In this document: piece by piece, positions 54,501-64,000 of the stretch
Layout: each line of letters starts with the position of its first letter
Numbering within the stretch: the first letter of the stretch is position 1
Source: Moniliella sp. 'wahieum'
Lineage: Eukaryota > Basidiomycota > Moniliellomycetes > Moniliellales > Moniliellaceae
Assembly (NCBI GenBank): GCA_003971905.1
Contig: RSEE01000032.1
Coordinates: 558,001-622,000 of the forward strand
DNA length: 64,000 nucleotides
Direction: 5' to 3'
Notes under the pieces: model-generated
The model's input: only the letters and a program-made list of their open reading frames with translations
Database searches by the model: none
Told to the model about the DNA's origin: nothing
Translations under genes and position numbers: made by a program

Positions 54501-57500
54501 AATCCAGCAGAGAATCCGGCACCTCTTGCATATTGTCAACGACCCACCAAACCCTCGAGCATCAAATGGAAACTGCTCGAGACGAAAATGGCGTGGAAAG
54601 CGGGTTGGTCAAACAGAGTGCCGGCTACAATTGACGGCGCGCGGGCGGCCCAGACCGAGACCGGATTGGCACCTTCGTCCAGCTTGCCGTCATGGGAATG
54701 CGCGGCAGAAAATCGGGCAAGAAGAATATCTTCTACCTTTTCGCGTTGGTTGCGTGTATAGTGACGGCAGTAAGGATGGACCTCGCTGTAGCACGCTTCT
54801 TCAGTGCATAGTGGCCCTGCCCCGTCGGACCATCGGGGGGATGGAAGGTGCTAACGTCGGCGAGCACACGTTCAAAGCACGCCGCCTCCCCAAACTCCCG
54901 CGAAACTTGATCCTTGAGACCGGTAAAGGTGGTGGGGCCAAAGGCGAGGAAATGTACCATTTCGTACCGCACCACATCCTCAATGGCCCAGCCACCACAG
55001 AGGGATGCATCCATAAGAAGGTGCACAAGTAACAGCAGTGCCTCATCCAGCATCGCTACCTTTTCTCCGCTCTTTTCCCCGTCGAACAGAAGGGGCAGCA
55101 CGCCAAACCGGTCGAGCACAGTGACAAACCAGAGGTCGGGCGAGGGCATGAGGAAGCCGACCTGCAACAGATACACGTCATGGTCCCAAAGGATGTCCCG
55201 CATCTGGCTCCCACGGTAATGATGAGCTGCGAGCGAAGCGCAAACCCATTCCGCACCCACATCCCCGATCGCACCTGGGCCAGTTTGACCGCGACTCGGA
55301 GTGGGATTTCAAGGCAAGCCAAGGCATAGGATCTCCGCCCTCGTGAGCGGGGATGAGGCTTTGTCGCAAGGTGGAAAGAGAGAGGGTGTGGGTATGGCGT
55401 AGCAGCTCAGCAAGGACCCAGTGCAGAGGATAGTGGAACGAGACCGGGGAGGCCACGTCAAACGCAACCACATGGAACTTTTCTCGTCCCAAGAGGACCG
55501 AGTGCCATTGCCACGGACATACGGCCTCACCGTCTGTGCCCACCCACTCGTCCGAGCCGTCGGGCAAGCACCTCTGGATCACACTCTGAATTGCGCCCTG
55601 GAGTTGGTCGGACGAGGCAAATCGGAACGCCTCTCCAATTAGCTTGGCCGTGCGACCGAGATGAGAAGAGTTGTGGAAAGTGCGATCCAATTGTCCGACT
55701 CGTACTCGATATGTTGCCATGTCTGGCGCCTGTCCGGCGCGACCCTTCAAAGTAGGCAATAAAGGAGAGAAGAACGCTGAGGTGGTGCGGATTTTCGGTA
55801 AGAAGACGTTGCACTCCCTCAGCACTTAGGATGTAACACAAATCGTAAAACAGGTGGTAGCAACGTTCCGACGGGAAGAGCGAAGTTACATCACCTGTTT
55901 GGGTGGCAGGGTCAAGTTGGTCTGGTTCGGCTTGAGTACCAGAAACGCTCGGAGAGAAGATCAACAATTTTAGCCAGGAAGTCTTGCTCCGGACCAGATA
56001 GGTGGCCACCGAGGGGACAAAACACCTGCACCGTCATCCCCGAGATTGATTGGTCCTCCTCTCTATCGCGAAGGACAAACGTCTCCATCATACTCGGATA
56101 CATAGCAGCAAAGCGGAGCGCTACCCATCCAGTCAGTCAACAGATCCAAAAGAGTGGGGAAAGAGAACATACCGATCTGCCTTTTTGTATCCTTGTACCC
56201 CATGCAGTGCAACAGTAGGTCTTTGAGTTCGATCCTAGCCTGCTTGGGCAACTTGTTCTCCAAAAGAAGGAGACCATCAAGTTTGACCAAGTCAGTTGGA
56301 TCAAAGTAGGCCTTGGACATGCGCGGGTGGGAAATGGAGTAAAGGTGCTGCCACGGTTGCATCAGCTGGTTGGTTACCAGTGTTCTCAGCACCATGGGCG
56401 GAGGGATCAAGCCCGGGAGAAAGAGTGCTGCGCTGCACAGGTCCTTCAAATGCCGCCAAAGCAGGAAGGCAACATCTTCGCCAAACACGTCATATGCTGG
56501 TCGGATCGACACACCCAGCTCGATGCGGGCAAATTTATACGCGGCAAGCAGCAATTCCGGGACGGAAGTGGAAGTAGCCAACGCATCTCGCCCATACCGA
56601 TCGACCCGCTCCGCCACACCCTTTGCCTCGCTCGTAGTCCGCCCCATGGCCTGGGAAACAATGCGAATAACGGTGGGAAAGTCGTGGTTTTCGTCATTCC
56701 ACAACAGAAGAGTGAAGAAACGGGTTTTCTCCTCACCCCAGTGAACGGAGGCGGCAGCAGCAGCTTCCTCATTCAAGCCGCCTTGCGCCGCCCGAGGTCG
56801 GGGGAGGCGGCCGAGGGATGGATGCAAAAGCATCAGGGCCTCGTACGGGTCGGTGCGCAGCGTCGGAGCTCCCGCCTCAGGATCGGCATCCCCTCCCACT
56901 CCAGCTCAGCCGCCCACCCAGGGTCGCCGGCCCAATCAGGGTCGGCACCGGGATCGCTTCCCTCCCAGTCCATCTCACTTTCTCCTGGAGAGAGATCGAG
57001 AGAGTCGCGGACATTGTACCAGAATTCAGACACACTGGGTGGGGGCGACGAGGCGGCGGGGGGTCGGGGGGGTGTCATGGGGGGGGTGTCGGCGGGGGTG
57101 TCATGGGGGGGGCGGGGGCGGGGGTGTTATGGGCGGGGGCGGGGGCGGGCAGGATGGGCGCAAAACGACCATTCGTATTGCAGGGGGGGATGGTGAGCGA
57201 CAGGGCAGGGTTGGGGTCAAAGGGGTCCAGGCTGGGCATGTGGGACAAGACCCGGGTGGCGCGGGTGTGAGGCAGCGCAAGGCTGGGCGGGGCGTGTTCG
57301 AGGGTGTCGAGGATGAGGTCGAGCATGGCAGCGACATGGGTCTGGAACACGGCAAGCACGGGCGCAGGCATTCCGCAGAGCAGATCGGAAAGGTCGCGCT
57401 CCTTGGCATCCGGCGGGTCGGCGTGTTGTGGGGAGGGGGAGTGGTAGGAGCATTGGACGGGGTGTTTCCACGCCTCGGCGTCGCCGCAGTCGCAGCAGCC

Positions 57501-58075
57501 ACCATTGCCTTGGGAGAGGGCAAAGACAATGTCATGTCCGGCGTGGTTGCTGACGGAAAAGCAGGGGGCACACTGTACACACGTGTCGTCGTGGCCACAG
57601 TCACGGCAGCGGTAGAAGGCTTCGCCGCGACGGAAAATGTGGCCGCAGGGGTGCCCTTGCGGTCGGGGCTGTACTCGGCGCCGAGCGGAACAGAGCCGGC
57701 GGGTGCGGCAGCAGCCGCTACGGCTTTCTGTGCCGCCTCCAAACTCCAACCATGGGCGGCCAGCAGATCCAGGCAGTCCGCGGCCGTGGCCGGCGCGGAG
57801 GGGCTGGGGGGGAAGAGGTACTGGGCAGGGTTGCCGAGCGGCTCGAGGGCGCGAATGAGGTGGGTCCAGAGCGCCTCGCCCAGCACTTCAGGGGACGGGG
57901 GGCGAAGTCGGATGCAGAGCGACAGGGCGGCGGTGGTGGCGATGAAGAAGAAGGAGAAGGAGACGCCCGAAGGCGAGGACGCGGCGGGGACCGGATTGGC
58001 GAGCGGATGGTCAGGCAGGTAGGTGTGGAGAAAGGCGGGCAGGCTGGGCCAGCGCAAGTGGCCGTCGGGCTGCAT
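51595..58075 (-). CDS. UBR1: N-recognin E3 ubiquitin ligase Ubr1
   Basis: Ubr1 recognises destabilising N-termini and ubiquitylates them with Rad6. Minus strand, N to C: HLRWPSLPAFLHTYLPDHP, the UBR box (57,650-57,450: CGHIFRRGEAFYRCRDCGHD, DTCVQCAPCF, GGCCDCGD, the type-1 N-degron pocket), a ClpS-like domain (about 56,720-56,640: FTLLLWNDENHDFPTVIRIV, type-2 pocket), ALRFAAMYPSMMETFV after intron 56121-56172, ERCYHLFYDLCYILSAEGVQ, the Ubr1 signature VRSGMWVRNGFALRSQ, a Rad6-binding-type basic helix RLEARRAAARARQEAIMKKF, the RING (54,016-53,610: CILCQEGL, TTTCGHMMHCACF, VVCPLCKAFGQ), and the C-terminal UBLC zinc region CLLCGAVVCYQSFCC with SPYLDSHGEVDIGLCKGRPQ. About 2,100 codons. The start is the ATG ahead of the conserved leader; the stop (51595 or 51675) is uncertain. 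More than ten frame changes are needed. Confidence 0.93.
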
Positions 58076-58339
58076 GCGCACCCGCTGGGCTGCGAGCGGT
58101 GCCCAGGCCTGTGCGCGGCCCGTCTGGCGCCGCCGGCAACGAGCACTCGCTGGCTCGACGCCATTGGTGGTGGTGGTGGTGGTGGTGGCGGTGGCGGCGG
58201 CGCAGCCCTCCGACACACCGCCGCCCGTCCGATAGCAACACCCTCGGACACACATCATCGATTATCGCAGAACCCTTACCTAATGCGCCTATCACACCAT
58301 CTCCATCACCACCACCACCATCCCCCACTTCGGCCCCCC

Positions 58340-59186
58340 ATGGCCACGCCCGTGCTCGCCGCCGCTGCCAGCCCCGCGCCCGCCCACACGGTCGATGCCG
58401 CACTGCTCTCACTCCTACTCGCCGAGCTACCTCAAGTCCTGCGCCAATCCACTCGCCGCGTCCGACCGCGTCGCACACACACGGACCAGCTCCGCGAAGC
58501 CGGCTTGCACGACACCCTTGACCATCCGCCCAACATAGAGGTGCAGACGCTCGCTCGCCTGGACAAACTTGGCGTCCATGTCGGCGCCAACACAGCGGAG
58601 CGGTACGTTTCCCTCTCTTTTCTCCCACTCTCTCTCCGCTTACTCACTCCTTCCCGGCAGCCTCTGCGTTCTTCGCCCGCCATTTGGCAGCGTAATCGAG
58701 GTCCTCAAGTTTGTCTGCAAAGACTTATGGATCCACCTCTGGGAAGGACAAGTTGACAATTTGCGTACCAACCATCGTGTACGTCTGGTCTTCCCCGCTC
58801 CCACTGCCCTATGCTGCCCCCAGCCCTCCATCTAACCCATGTCCTGTCCAGGGTGTATACGCACTCCAAGTGAACCACTTTCCCCCCTCCGTTTTCTCGG
58901 AGTATCCTCGGGTAGTGCATTTGCTCGTCTCGCGCGGCCTCATCTGGCCTGGGCCGCAGGGGTGGTCCGTGGTGCGCTAGGCCGACTCGGGGTGCCAGCG
59001 ACCGTAACCGTGGACGTGCTGCCTCTGTCGCCACCAGGGGAAGACATTGCCCCACTGGGTCAAAACAAGTTCCTTCCACCAGTTCTGTTCAACGTCAAGA
59101 CCTTCCCATCCCATGCTCCCCCCGCGCCTATTGTGGCCCTCACCCCATCCATCACCTCCACACGACCTTCCGCCTTATCCTCCTAG
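58340..59186 (+). CDS. TRS33: TRAPP complex subunit Trs33 (TRAPPC6)
   Basis: Core TRAPP subunit, part of the Rab-GEF for Ypt1 in ER-Golgi traffic. From ATG 58340: MATPVLAAAASPAPAHTVDA, LLSLLLAELPQVLRQST, then LARLDKLGVHVGANTAER. Two introns (58603-58660 and 58779-58852, the second with a CTAAC branch site) restore a continuous LCVLRPPFGSVIEVLKFVCK, DLWIHLWEGQVDNLRTNHR, GVYALQVNHFPP. KFxCKDLW and QVDNLRTNHxGxYxLQ are diagnostic for TRAPPC6/Trs33. After one frame change near 58965 come RGALGRLGVPATVTVDVLP and FNVKTFPS, the conserved end. A 16-residue tail to the stop at 59186 is extra. Divergent from UBR1 with 264 bp between starts. Confidence 0.93.
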
Positions 59187-59522
59187 TTGGCCTATACGCC
59201 CGTTGTATTGGGCAAGCCCTCCCACTCCACTGGCTTCGACTTCGTGTGGGGGGTTAGCCGATGCACCACGATGCTGAGCTCTCAACCTGAAACCGGTGCC
59301 CCCCAATCTGCTTCTGTTTCCAAGGAGTAGATCTCCGGCCGACAAGGGCTGGACCAAGAGAGGACCTGGTTCCGAGCCCGTAAAGAGCGCGTGTTCCTTC
59401 CCTATATCAGTTCACCACCCATGCTCGGCCTGATGAGAAGGAGAGCTCTTGGTCCCCTTCAGTCGCCAATAACTTATGAACCCAAAATCACCCAATACCT
59501 GATCACTCCCTACCAAGCAGGA

Positions 59523-59599
59523 CGTCCAGCTTATCCAGCTTACCCAGCTATCCAGCTTACCCAGCTTAACCAGCTTAAACCCCCCCCCCCCCCCCCCCC
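59523..59599. repeat. CCAGCTTA tandem repeat ending in poly-C
   Basis: About six degenerate 8-11 bp units of CCAGCTTAxC type run from 59525 to 59578 and end in AAA followed by 20 consecutive C (59580-59599). The homopolymer length is unlikely to be reliable. Confidence 0.85.
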
Positions 59600-60416
59600 A
59601 CCATGCCCTGCCATTAAAAATGGGGAATGAGAGTGATGAGTGGGTCAGTGCCTGCACTGTATTAGCCTGCCTCAGCTTGGTACCAGCGAAGGGGGTCTTT
59701 GGTAGTGGGAGAAAAGGACACTGTAAAAGGATTAATACCCCACCCTCTCTGCTCCAATGTGACACCTTGAGCGCTATGTTCAGCCCAGGCAACAGTTCAA
59801 TTCTCCACGTTACGCACTGCAAAGTTAAACCCGGCTGGCGAGCCTCGGCGTAACCCTTACGTTCGGTACAGGTCCCTTCGGCCCTTTGCAGATGTGAGTG
59901 TCACGGGCTTAGGGGCCCAGCTGGTATCTCGCCCCTTCTGTTTCCTTGTTTAGCAGGCAGGTCCGGAGTCTCCTAGCCTGTTGGTTATTGGCGGCGTTGA
60001 TGTCCCCTATAGGTGTCGTTTTGACTGCATTAGACAATCACCACAGGCGCCACATGAGCGACTATCGAGGACAAGCATCAGGATTCCAGCTCTCACATGA
60101 CAGCGCTGGCCGATCAGACCAGCAGCACAATGACCTTTCTCGATATAAGTACACACGTATAACCGCCATCGCAAGTAACAAGGTGTGGACTGGTAGAGAA
60201 TCATGTGAGCTGTTCATGCAGAAACGAAAAGGTATAAGTACGACATGTTTCGATTGGCTGTGTGGATCAGCTACTCTATATATCAACTTCTGTACGGCGA
60301 TCCTGTCGAATATGACTACTAAAACATAGATGAGGGTTGATTGTGACTATGGAAGACCTTTATGAAGGGAAGTCAAACTGATGCGTAGCCTCAGATGTAT
60401 CCTACAAGTAACGTCC

Positions 60417-61199
60417 CTATACAACTCCTGGCTCTCTCCATTTTCTTCCAAACCGGAGATGTAAAGTACGTGGGTTACGAGGGAGCGTGGTAGGCATATG
60501 TCTGAGCGATTGACTCATCGTTGAGCCATTGTTGGCCGTATTCTGATGGCATAGTTCCCACGCATCGTCATGACCCAGGGAGGAGAGGAAGAAATGGCTC
60601 TGGAGTACGTTCTCTGTGGTACTTGTGTTGTTCATGTTGCATTCCGCTTGACCAACGATCGAAGCAGTTCCTTTTCCTGACATCTCAAAAGTATCTGCTT
60701 CCTCTCGGGTATCGCCTTTCGGTACGGCGCAATCATGGCCGCCCTTGTACCGCAAGTACCTCAGGATTGTGGACCTCTTCCATTCCTGATCCTCCACAAA
60801 CGCTCTGGTCCAATCATGGGTAGTCAGGATTGGCCGGGCAATCATCCCATTCCGTGTTTCGTCCTCTTTCCACAGTCGGCTGGGTGAGCATGGAGTGTCC
60901 GGGATGGAGCTCATCATGAGCGTCAGGATATGGCTCCTGCACCACTTCATGTAAGGCGCCAACTTGCACTGGAGGGGGGCGCAAGCCATGATGCACATGA
61001 GTGTTGATGCACATGATGTGTGTTTAAGCGAAATGAAATCAGACCATACGCACTTAGCACTTCCTGCACGAGGAACGACGGATGGTCCGGAGGTGGGACC
61101 CAATATGAACCAGCCTTTTGCCGATGAACTCGAGGTGCTTGACTGCTGGGGCATCGAGCAAAACCAAGTGGAAGTAACCGCATTGATGTGCTCAACCAT
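60417..61199 (-). CDS. Hypothetical ORF, unrecognised
   Basis: 260 codons open on the minus strand in a stretch where GC content is near half, so the length is longer than expected by chance. Composition looks protein-like (TTHDWTRAFVEDQEWKRS, ILRYLRYKGGHDCAVPKG, SSLGHDDAWELCHQNTA). No family motif, signal or repeat was seen, and no intron signals were assigned. The plus strand is partly open as well. It could be a gene fragment or chance. Confidence 0.25.
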   Translation of the reverse strand: MVEHINAVTSTWFCSMPQQSSTSSSSAKGWFILGPTSGPSVVPRAGSAKCVWSDFISLKHTSCASTLMCIMACAPLQCKLAPYMKWCRSHILTLMMSSIPDTPCSPSRLWKEDETRNGMIARPILTTHDWTRAFVEDQEWKRSTILRYLRYKGGHDCAVPKGDTREEADTFEMSGKGTASIVGQAECNMNNTSTTENVLQSHFFLSSLGHDDAWELCHQNTANNGSTMSQSLRHMPTTLPRNPRTLHLRFGRKWREPGVV

Positions 61200-62454
61200 A
61201 TTGCTACCGCTGATATCAAGTTATTGAAGTCCCTGAGTAGTACTAGCTTTGTAGCCAACCCTTCTCCTCACCTTTTCGTAAGGCCCTACTGACGCTGGTT
61301 ATAATTGCGTTCTCCGCGTATAAGCCGTTGAGGGGGCAACGAAGTGGTGATAAGACAGTCGTTGGCCTCGTTGACCCTACACGCAACAGTGGGAAGCCTC
61401 ATCCTCACTCATCCGAACGATGACTACATCAAGTGATGGTTTCCTTAGTGCCCATGGGGTTTCATCTCCCCAATCCGTCAAGACACCATATACACCGCCG
61501 AAAGTGTCTCATCGGGGCGGTAAACATATCGTCCAGCTCTTCGCCCCCAACTGCAGGAGCAAAGCAGGTGGCGAAGCTCAGTGGTCTGAGTACAGTACCG
61601 CTATAGAAAGAGGGGGCCTCAAGGGTAATGCCATCGAACTTGGGCATTACTGCATCACAGCTCCTCCCCCCTTTTTTATAAGAATTCTGAAGCCATCTTC
61701 GGCGCGATGGTCTTCTTCATCTCCCAAAACACACATATAGGTATCCACAGGACCAACTCGAGTTCCCCCTCTCATATCCGGCTCCGTTCCCGTTCAACAC
61801 ATTTAGACAGGTTGAGGGCGAGACCCGACGGATCTTCATCCAAACTCTCCGACTCACGGGCGTGGTGGTACCTGCTCTCTTCCGAAAGTTGTGATGTCGT
61901 CCCACAAAGTGCTCCGTCACAACGTGTTCCGGCCCCAGCTCGGTCTACACCTCCTGGGTTGGCCGATCTGCAATGAAACAAGAATAGGGCGAGAGTGCGA
62001 GAAGCGCCAACCGTCCGCTTTATATAACCCCCCCCTCCCCATTCTCCCTCTAATGCGTTGCTTCCCCATTTGGCCTTACTTGTAAAAAATGCATGTAGTT
62101 TTTGTGGTTTCCTTCCACGAACCATCTGGGCATCTCCACCTTCATCTGCGCCAATCCATTGGCGACTCCACAGTGGTCAATACATACGCTGTACACTCAA
62201 CTCCTTGCCCCCTCTTACTCGCCTCCCATTACCCTAATATCTATCTCTCTTCTCAGCTTCCCTAACTCGGCTCTCATCAGTGCTTATCAGCCGCTCAGTG
62301 TTCGGATTTCCGTATCCAAAATCCGTAGAGCTCTCAACCCTCCCGCTTGCCGTCTGAGCTCCAATCCCACAGGTTCACACTCCACCGTCCACAGAAGTTC
62401 GCGTTGTCCCAACGTCATTGAACGCCTACTGTCATAGAGAGGTGAAGACTCAGC

Positions 62455-62500
62455 CTGAGTACTCTTCAGTACACTCTCAGTACTCATCGACATCACTCAT
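62455..62500. repeat. AGTACT-centred tandem duplications
   Basis: GAGTACTC, CAGTACAC and CAGTACTC units alternate, the same style as the array near 29340 and at 63870-63905. Confidence 0.7.
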
Positions 62501-64000
62501 CAGTACTCAGTGCTCATGCAGCTGATTCGACACTCGACGGTCATCGCAACTAGAGCTAATATTGACCCCAAACGCGTCGGTCGATGTTCGGCGTGTGGTC
62601 CTCTTAGAAACATGAAGCCCCCGCGCCAATAATTAATAATGCTAGCTATAACATGGCGCTAACAGGAGTCCCATAGGCTCTTGATTGTAACTCAATATAT
62701 TTGCTACACCATACCCTTTAATTTCCCAGTCCCAGGGGTGGCAAAAAGCCAGGTGAATCAGGACTCAGTGTACTCAGTCCAAAGGGTATTGGGGTCAGCC
62801 AGTAGGGAAGGGATCATCGATCAGGCGTCAGGCACATCATCCGTTTGCGTCTGCACCGCCACACCGGCCCAACACGCCCACAAAAGCAGACGCGGAACAC
62901 ATGACGCGTGATCGATGGTCGATGATCGTCTCCCATTTACTGACGCTTGCTCCAGCCTACATGACCGGTGACCGCGTGTAGGGGTGACCGGTGACCAGTG
63001 AGAAAAAAGCAGTGTGGCCTACAAACATTCAAAAGCCGACACTATATATCGTGTTAGATACATCTTAGGTTGGGCCAGGCGAGGCAAAACTGGCAATGCT
63101 TCGAGCTGCATGCCATACTCAAGGACGACGATCCACTTCTCTGACTTTTCTGTGGGGCTCTTAAGCTTTAAGCTTATTGAGTTTGACCGGTGACCGTCGT
63201 CGATCTTCCGTGGGTCAGCGCAGGCATATACTACAGGTCTGTGGGCACAAGAGCCTATACCACGCGCTAGAGCGTTATATCCGTCTAGCTTCAATAAAAG
63301 CTTTTTCAACGAAGATTAGCATCAAACAGCTTTTCTGGCGGATATGATTGATCTGACGCGCGACGCGCGTGAAGACGCCTCCCGTAGAAGACCAGAGAGC
63401 AGCCAGTTGATGGTATATTGCATTGCATATTTTGTGAGCTACACAGGCTAGAGAATATTCCCGCCCTCCAGGACGGAATATTGCAAGGAATGAACCCCAC
63501 GGTTCCAGGCTTGGGTACCGGCGCCACTAGACCAGCGTGATGTCACACGTACCTTTTGTACAGCGTGCACCAAGCCCTCTCATACGCCAACATCCATTGG
63601 ATTCCCGTGTGGTTTCGTTCGAATCATCGATCATCCTCTGTACATTCTCCTGGATTGGGCCGACGAAAACCGAACCCCTCCCCGTCTCATTTCCGGTCCG
63701 AGGGTTCCAGCGGCCGTACCTAAGGCCTAACCTCCCCCAGACCTAAAGAGCCTTTAAAATCGATTAAAGACCTGATCGAAGGCCTAACCCTTCCACCCCA
63801 CACCAGCCCCCTTTTCTTGTCTCCCCTATAGTAAAAAAAGCCTTAGGCCTAGCCCCCCCGCCCCCTGTGGGCAGTACTTGAGTACTCAGTACTCACTCAG
63901 TACTCAGCTGAGCCGCATGCGTCCACATCCTGTCAGGATGAGTTTTTGTCTCGCATTTCTAAGCCGGGTCTCAGTTCCTCAGCGCCTCTCAGTGGTGCAA

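Larger units (their letters stand above)
59187..64000. other. Gene-poor, lower-GC island
   Basis: No family motif seen in any frame. It holds CCAGCTTA repeats with a poly-C run (59523-59599), AGTACT-centred duplications (62455-62500 and 63870-63905), GGTGACCGGTGACC forms (62970-63000, 63190), TTAAGCTTTAAGCTTA (63160-63176) and one 260-codon ORF of unknown worth (60417-61199). A TATATAA at 62021-62027 with a C/T tract is followed only by a ten-codon ORF. Confidence 0.4.

Noticed and set aside
22-59186. Programmed ribosomal frameshifting as a general system
   Set aside because: Positions, directions and contexts of the frame changes differ from gene to gene with no shared slippery motif; assembly indels explain them better.

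Overview
The window is nuclear DNA of a fungus, most likely a GC-rich, compact-genome basidiomycete of yeast-like type. The evidence is short GT-AG introns (about 52-127 nt) with CTAAC-like branch sites, genes packed as close as 11 bp, and fungus-specific genes (Skt5/Chs4-type chitin synthase regulator, Zn2Cys6 factor, Sfp1-type zinc-finger factor, Kin1-type kinase, class II aldolase). I cannot name the species.

Layout. 0-7 kb: a SYLF-domain (Ysc84/SH3YL1-like) gene on + and, on -, a low-complexity gene holding the two halves of a DUF3253 domain. 8.6-15.9 kb: MET22/HAL2 (-) and EXO70 (+) diverge from a promoter with two CACGTG boxes and a TGACGTCA box; EXO70 converges on a PPIL3-type cyclophilin (-), which is divergent to ILV1 (+). 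16-27.8 kb: three regulators on -, namely a Zn2Cys6 factor, a Kin1-type kinase and an Sfp1/JAZF1-type zinc-finger protein. 27.8-34.3 kb: a gene-poor stretch, first full of tiny tandem repeats built on palindromic hexamers, then a lower-GC stretch with repeat relics. 34.3-45.8 kb: catalase, a small unrecognised ORF, TIM10 (-) divergent to a mitochondrial RCC1-like gene (+), FBA1 (+), and the TFIIH subunit SSL1 (+). 46.4-59.2 kb: SKT5 (-), COA3 (-), PRI1 (+), UBR1 (-) and TRS33 (+). 59.2-64 kb: a second gene-poor, lower-GC island.

The genes are mostly unlinked housekeeping functions. Recurring themes are mitochondrial biogenesis (TIM10, COA3, the RCC1-like protein, ILV1) and secretion or cell-wall growth (EXO70, TRS33, SKT5, the Kin1-type kinase, the SYLF protein). 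FBA1 is a clean, strongly codon-biased ORF, but almost every other gene must be read across several frame changes. Single-base indels in the assembly are the simplest explanation. Exact starts, stops and lengths of those genes are therefore approximate; products were called from family motifs that appear in order on one strand.

Most notable observations: a DUF3253 fold interrupted by about 490 codons of low-complexity sequence; arrays of tandem duplications centred on different palindromic hexamers; a dispersed repeat present near 31.8 and 43.5 kb; and promoter motif clusters that fit the gene they precede (CGCGT boxes before DNA primase, TCACGTG boxes before the sulfur-pathway phosphatase).
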